A stretch of DNA of 64,000 nt from Novosphingobium sp. (GTDB lineage Bacteria > Pseudomonadota > Alphaproteobacteria > Sphingomonadales > Sphingomonadaceae): positions 1,664,410 to 1,728,409 of the forward strand of contig JACKKY010000001.1 of the NCBI GenBank assembly GCA_024236175.1, given 5' to 3'. The translations under genes and the position numbers were made by a program. Positions 60,366 through 64,000 of the stretch are shown here, piece after piece. Each line of letters starts with the position of its first letter. Position 1 is the stretch's first letter. The notes beneath the pieces are model-generated. The model saw nothing but the letters and a program-made list of their open reading frames with translations, had not been told where the DNA came from and did no database searches.

Positions 60366-63300
60366 CTAACGCGGCAGGAAATAGCCCTCATCCCCGTCGC
60401 GCGCGGCGCCGGTCGCGACCAGCGTTTCGAGCACTTCGGCCACGCGGTCCTTGCGTTTCTGGGTGGTGCGGCCGGTGAACAGGGCGGCAAGCGTATCGGC
60501 GGGGAGCGGCGCTTCGGCTTCGGCGAGTACGTCGCGCACGGTGCGGATCTGGGCAAGGCCGTCGGACGGCCACTTGCGTTCCTCGGTGACGCCCGCCTCG
60601 ACCAGTTCGGCTTCGACTTGGCTCTCGGCGGAGACTTTGTGGGCGAGGCGCGGCTTCTGGTATTCGGGGCGCAGCCAGTGCACGAGGCCGCGCTTCTCTT
60701 CCGCCGCGCGCTCCTGATTGAGCGCGACGAGGCGGGAGAGCAATTCCTCCTCGGCGGTTTCCTGGTCCTCGGACTTGTGCGGGCTCGGTGTGGTTGCGCC
60801 GGGCCTGCCGACCAGCCGCTTGCCAAGGTCTTCCCAGCCATAGGCGGCAAAGACTTCGCGATCGATCTCGTCGTGGATGTCCTTGAGGACGGAGATCAGT
60901 CCGGCCTCGTGGATGGCCTTTTCCCTCTGCGACAGCGGCGGCACATCGGCTCCGGTTTCCAGTTCCCGCAAGCGTTCGAGGACGTTGTACATGTCGGTCA
61001 TCGTCAGGAAGTCATGCTCGGCCAGCCGCTCCTTGCGGAAGGCGTCGAGCCGTTCGCCGAGTTGGGCGAGGGTTTCAGATAGGGTGTCGGTGAGGATCGG
61101 GAATGGGAAAGGGTCGAAGCAACGCGTTTTGACATATACGGAATCATTTCCGACACCGAGCCAGCCGCCACAACTCATTGACCAAAAAGTGTGCAACCTG
61201 CTGGACAAAGTTCCAAATTTCCAAGGGGAATCCAGACCAAAATTCACCAGTTTATTATCGGGGAGAATATCACTGCTTAGCACTTCAAAAAATCGATGTT
61301 TCGAAGTCTCGACAGTGGCTAAATATGATTCAAGATTTTCTGAATATTCACGAAAAGCCGGAGCAAGTTCCCCAAAGAGCCACCAATTCTCGCGCCGAGT
61401 TTGTCGATTGTTTTGATCTCTTTCAGGCTTCACCAACTCCAGGACTCGCTGGTATACGGCGGGATATCGATCCTGAACCTCCGATGCTGTCAATCCGAAT
61501 AAATCGATAACCATGACGCCACGTGGCCGAGAAGCCAGGTCGCGTCCATGACGATAGTGCCGAATGTACTTTTCCAGGTCGGAAACACGGCCAAGTCCCA
61601 AGGCTGAAGCCTCTTGGGGAGTCACGATGAAGCCAGCGCCGTGAAGGGAAACACCGCGACTGGATAGCTCTTCGTTGGCAAGCAACGGCGTCAACTTTGA
61701 GAGATCGGCTCCGAGCTTCAGCTTGCTCGTAATCTTCCCCTCTTCGCTTTCTAGCCGCACCTCGGGCGTATCCGTATTCAGCCCACGCTCGCTGACCACT
61801 TCGGCCAGCTTGCCCTGCCGCTCGCCCCGAGCCGCCACTGTCATCGCAATGCGCACCGCCGCCTTGTCGCTGGCCTTCAGCCACGGGTGGTCGGGAATCG
61901 CATAGATCAGGCTGAGCGGCGGCTTGGCGTTCATGTGCCGCTCGACCACGCGGCGGCTGAACGTCTGGGTGATCGAATTGGTGGTGATGAAGCCGAAGCG
62001 GCGCAGCGGGTTCTCCTTGCCCTTCGGCGTCTTCGCCAGCAGCCGGGTCGCCGCCTCGTCCCAGAAATGCATCACGAAATCGGCGCCGCCGGGAATGTCC
62101 TTGCGCGCCTTCCACGCGGCCTCGGCATAGCCGTCGCCCAGTTCGGCACGCATGTCCTTGCCGCCGATAAAGGGCGGGTTGCCGACAATGAATTCGGTCT
62201 CCGGCCAGTCGGCGCGGCGCGGATTCTCATAGGTGTAGAGTTCCTTGCGCGCGTCCTCATCCGGCACCTCCTCCCCGGTGATGGGGTGGAGCTTCATCGT
62301 CTCGCCATCCCACACGGTGACCGGCACGCCGTGCTCGTCGCGCAGCAGCTCCTGTTTGTCATAGGCGAGGATCGCGTCCTGCTCGCGGATCGTGCCATAG
62401 GCATGCAGGATCGGTTCGGGCAGGTTCTTCGCCTCGACGGTGCGCAACTGCCATTTGAGGAAGCCGAGCCACAGCACGAGGTCGGCGATCGGCACGGCGC
62501 GCGGGTTCAGCTCCAGCCCATGGAACTGGCGCGGACTGACCGTCTCGCCATCCAGCAGCAGCCGCGCCTCGTCGTCGCCCAGCGCTTCGAGCGCTTCGAG
62601 CACTTCGCCTTCGAGCCGCTTCATCAGCTCCAGGCTGACATAGAGGAAATTGCCGGTGCCGCAGGCCGGATCGAGCACGCGGGTGGTGCAAAGCTGGTGG
62701 TGGAAGGCGCGCACGGCCGCGATCGCCGCATCGTCCTTTTCCCGCTTGTGCAGGTCTTCGACCAGCGCCTGCACTTCATCCCAGTCTTCGCGCAGCGGTT
62801 CGATGATGGTGGGGACGACGAGCCGCTCGACATAGACGCGCGGGGTGAAATGGGCGCCGAGCATGGAGCGCTCGTTCTCGCGCAGGGCGCGTTCGAGCAG
62901 CGTGCCGAAAATTGCAGGCTCGACATCGCGCCAGTCCTTGCGCGATGCCAGCCACAGTTCGCGGATATCGTCGGCTTCGAGCGGCAGCGCGTGATGCGAC
63001 TTGAACAGCGAGCCGTTGAAACGCTTGAGCGTGGCGTTGAGATGCGGCGCGTATCCGCCCTTGTCCATCACCGCCCACAGGCTTTCCAGAGCGGGCGCGA
63101 AATTCTCCGGCGTCTCGACCATCTGTTCGAGCAGCTTCTGGAAACCGTGATCGGGGATCAGTTCGACATCTTCGGCGAACATGGTGAACAGGCACCGCAT
63201 CAGGAATTCGGCGATGTCCTTGGGATCGTGGCGGTTCTCGAGCCGCGCGGCGATCTTGGCGAGGCGTTTGGCGATGTCCTCGGTGACGGCGGCGGAAACC

Positions 63301-63938
63301 TTGGCCGGATCGAGGCTATGCGGATCGGTCCAGATCGCGCGCAGCCGATCCTGCACCTCGGCATCGAGCAGGTCGTCCATCGCCAGCCGGTAGCCCTGCC
63401 GGTCCGGGAAATGCGCGTAATTGCGGCCCTGCCCGGAGAAATCGGCATAGACCTCGATCACATTGCCGACATCTGCGACGAGAATGAACGGCGGGTAGCC
63501 GTGATCGTCGGGCAGCGCGCGGGCGTAGTCCTCGGCCTGGCGCTTGGCGGCGATCATCACCTTGTCCCAGCTCTTGGTGCCGCGCTTGGCGTGGCCAAGC
63601 TTCTGCGCGGTCTCGACGCCCGCCAGTTCGAGTTGTTCCGATGCACGCGCCTTCTTGCGCTTCGCCGACTGCTTGGCTTCGAGGATGAAGCAATCGCGCT
63701 TGTAGCAATCGATGCGTCCGGTACTGGAGCCGCCGCCCGAATGGCGGAAGGTCACCGGGCGTTCGAACACATAGTCGCTGAGCGCGGTTTCCTCGCCCTG
63801 GAATTCGGGGGGCGGCAGGCCGAGCGCCTGCGTCAGGCGTTCGACGAACAGCTGGGCGTTGGCCATCTCCGACCCGCCCGAGCGCTTTACCTCTTCGACG
63901 AGCCTTTCAAGCGCGTCCTGATCCACGACCCCCGTCAT
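60366..63938 (-). CDS. MmeI-like single-chain restriction-modification enzyme (type IIL/IIG)
   Basis: The product is 1190 residues. The N-terminal nuclease has D77-x9-E87-A-K89 (RIDCYKRDCFILEAKQSAKR), the same spacing as the MmeI catalytic motif. The methyltransferase has VLDPACGTGNFLYVS (motif I, about residue 423) and NPPFIGGK (motif IV, about 586), which indicates N6-adenine methylation. The target-recognition domain follows (about 800-945), then a helical C terminus. One chain would both cut and modify DNA. No separate R, M or S gene is present. The DNA for residues about 840-940 is unusually AT-rich. The start codon has no clear ribosome site; ATG at residue 25 is an alternative. Confidence 0.88.
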   Translation of the reverse strand: MTGVVDQDALERLVEEVKRSGGSEMANAQLFVERLTQALGLPPPEFQGEETALSDYVFERPVTFRHSGGGSSTGRIDCYKRDCFILEAKQSAKRKKARASEQLELAGVETAQKLGHAKRGTKSWDKVMIAAKRQAEDYARALPDDHGYPPFILVADVGNVIEVYADFSGQGRNYAHFPDRQGYRLAMDDLLDAEVQDRLRAIWTDPHSLDPAKVSAAVTEDIAKRLAKIAARLENRHDPKDIAEFLMRCLFTMFAEDVELIPDHGFQKLLEQMVETPENFAPALESLWAVMDKGGYAPHLNATLKRFNGSLFKSHHALPLEADDIRELWLASRKDWRDVEPAIFGTLLERALRENERSMLGAHFTPRVYVERLVVPTIIEPLREDWDEVQALVEDLHKREKDDAAIAAVRAFHHQLCTTRVLDPACGTGNFLYVSLELMKRLEGEVLEALEALGDDEARLLLDGETVSPRQFHGLELNPRAVPIADLVLWLGFLKWQLRTVEAKNLPEPILHAYGTIREQDAILAYDKQELLRDEHGVPVTVWDGETMKLHPITGEEVPDEDARKELYTYENPRRADWPETEFIVGNPPFIGGKDMRAELGDGYAEAAWKARKDIPGGADFVMHFWDEAATRLLAKTPKGKENPLRRFGFITTNSITQTFSRRVVERHMNAKPPLSLIYAIPDHPWLKASDKAAVRIAMTVAARGERQGKLAEVVSERGLNTDTPEVRLESEEGKITSKLKLGADLSKLTPLLANEELSSRGVSLHGAGFIVTPQEASALGLGRVSDLEKYIRHYRHGRDLASRPRGVMVIDLFGLTASEVQDRYPAVYQRVLELVKPERDQNNRQTRRENWWLFGELAPAFREYSENLESYLATVETSKHRFFEVLSSDILPDNKLVNFGLDSPWKFGTLSSRLHTFWSMSCGGWLGVGNDSVYVKTRCFDPFPFPILTDTLSETLAQLGERLDAFRKERLAEHDFLTMTDMYNVLERLRELETGADVPPLSQREKAIHEAGLISVLKDIHDEIDREVFAAYGWEDLGKRLVGRPGATTPSPHKSEDQETAEEELLSRLVALNQERAAEEKRGLVHWLRPEYQKPRLAHKVSAESQVEAELVEAGVTEERKWPSDGLAQIRTVRDVLAEAEAPLPADTLAALFTGRTTQKRKDRVAEVLETLVATGAARDGDEGYFLPR

Positions 63939-64000
63939 GGGGATGTGATGCTATGATGGGCCGGTCATAGCAACAAGCGAGTTCGTGCCGGCCATTGCCA

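Noticed and set aside
61887..63956. 689-codon plus-strand ORF opposite the MmeI-like gene
   Set aside because: Antisense shadow; the minus strand has nuclease and methylase motifs in order.

Overview
The window is high-GC DNA of alphaproteobacterial type, most likely from a sphingomonad (Novosphingobium/Sphingobium-like). Grounds: a ccoGHIS block next to an anaerobic-type hemN, an alphaproteobacterial SOS box (GTTC-N7-GTTC) in front of uvrA, GGAGG-type ribosome sites, and a very dense set of oxygenases and NTF2-fold proteins of the sort found in sphingomonad catabolic regions. No rRNA, tRNA, insertion sequence, integrase or CRISPR array was seen.

Layout. 1-5.2 kb: end of ccoG, then ccoH, ccoI, ccoS (each overlapping the next), a small Cys-rich secreted protein, hemN and, on the other strand, a zinc-type thioredoxin. 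5.3-10.5 kb: a Baeyer-Villiger monooxygenase and a Rieske oxygenase in one minus-strand unit, with a promoter whose spacer is a near-perfect palindrome, and a divergent amidohydrolase. 10.5-20.6 kb: P450, epimerase, PrpF-like isomerase, tricarballylate-dehydrogenase-like flavoprotein, GntR/FCD regulator, methylisocitrate-lyase-like enzyme, aldehyde dehydrogenase and MmgE/PrpD. Three intergenic regions here carry the same 19-base sequence, so the block looks like one regulon. 20.6-28 kb: a LuxE-like/LuxC-like acid reductase pair, a luciferase-family monooxygenase, a membrane PQQ dehydrogenase and a DapB-like dehydrogenase. 28.1-32.4 kb: an unusual three-gene operon with a cyanophycin-synthetase-type ATP-grasp ligase that has lost its Mur-ligase P-loop, a GT2 glycosyltransferase and an alkaline-phosphatase-superfamily hydrolase.

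32.4-38.4 kb: TauD-type dioxygenase, three SnoaL/LinA-like proteins, an atypical SDR, a TPR-like/FecR pair and two further NTF2-like proteins. 38.6-47.1 kb is mostly housekeeping: IalB-like protein, rlmN, EthD protein, deazaflavin-type oxidoreductase, PhzF, glycine-zipper protein, SDR, GDT1 transporter, cyclopropane fatty acid synthase, argG. 47.1-53.3 kb: a gene-poor stretch with a broken ORF, then two CHRD proteins bracketing four more NTF2-fold proteins, a DUF1214-like lipoprotein and a VOC protein.

53.3-64 kb is accessory: dispersed hairpin repeats (one copy sits in frame inside uvrA), an AT-rich two-gene unit of unknown function with a four-helix membrane partner, SOS-controlled uvrA, a secreted protein of unknown function, and a 1190-residue MmeI-like single-chain restriction-modification enzyme whose recognition-domain DNA is AT-rich. 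The best candidates for something undescribed are the ATP-grasp/GT2/phosphatase operon, the TcuA-PrpF-MmgE-PrpB regulon, the AT-rich two-gene unit, and the repeat inside uvrA.
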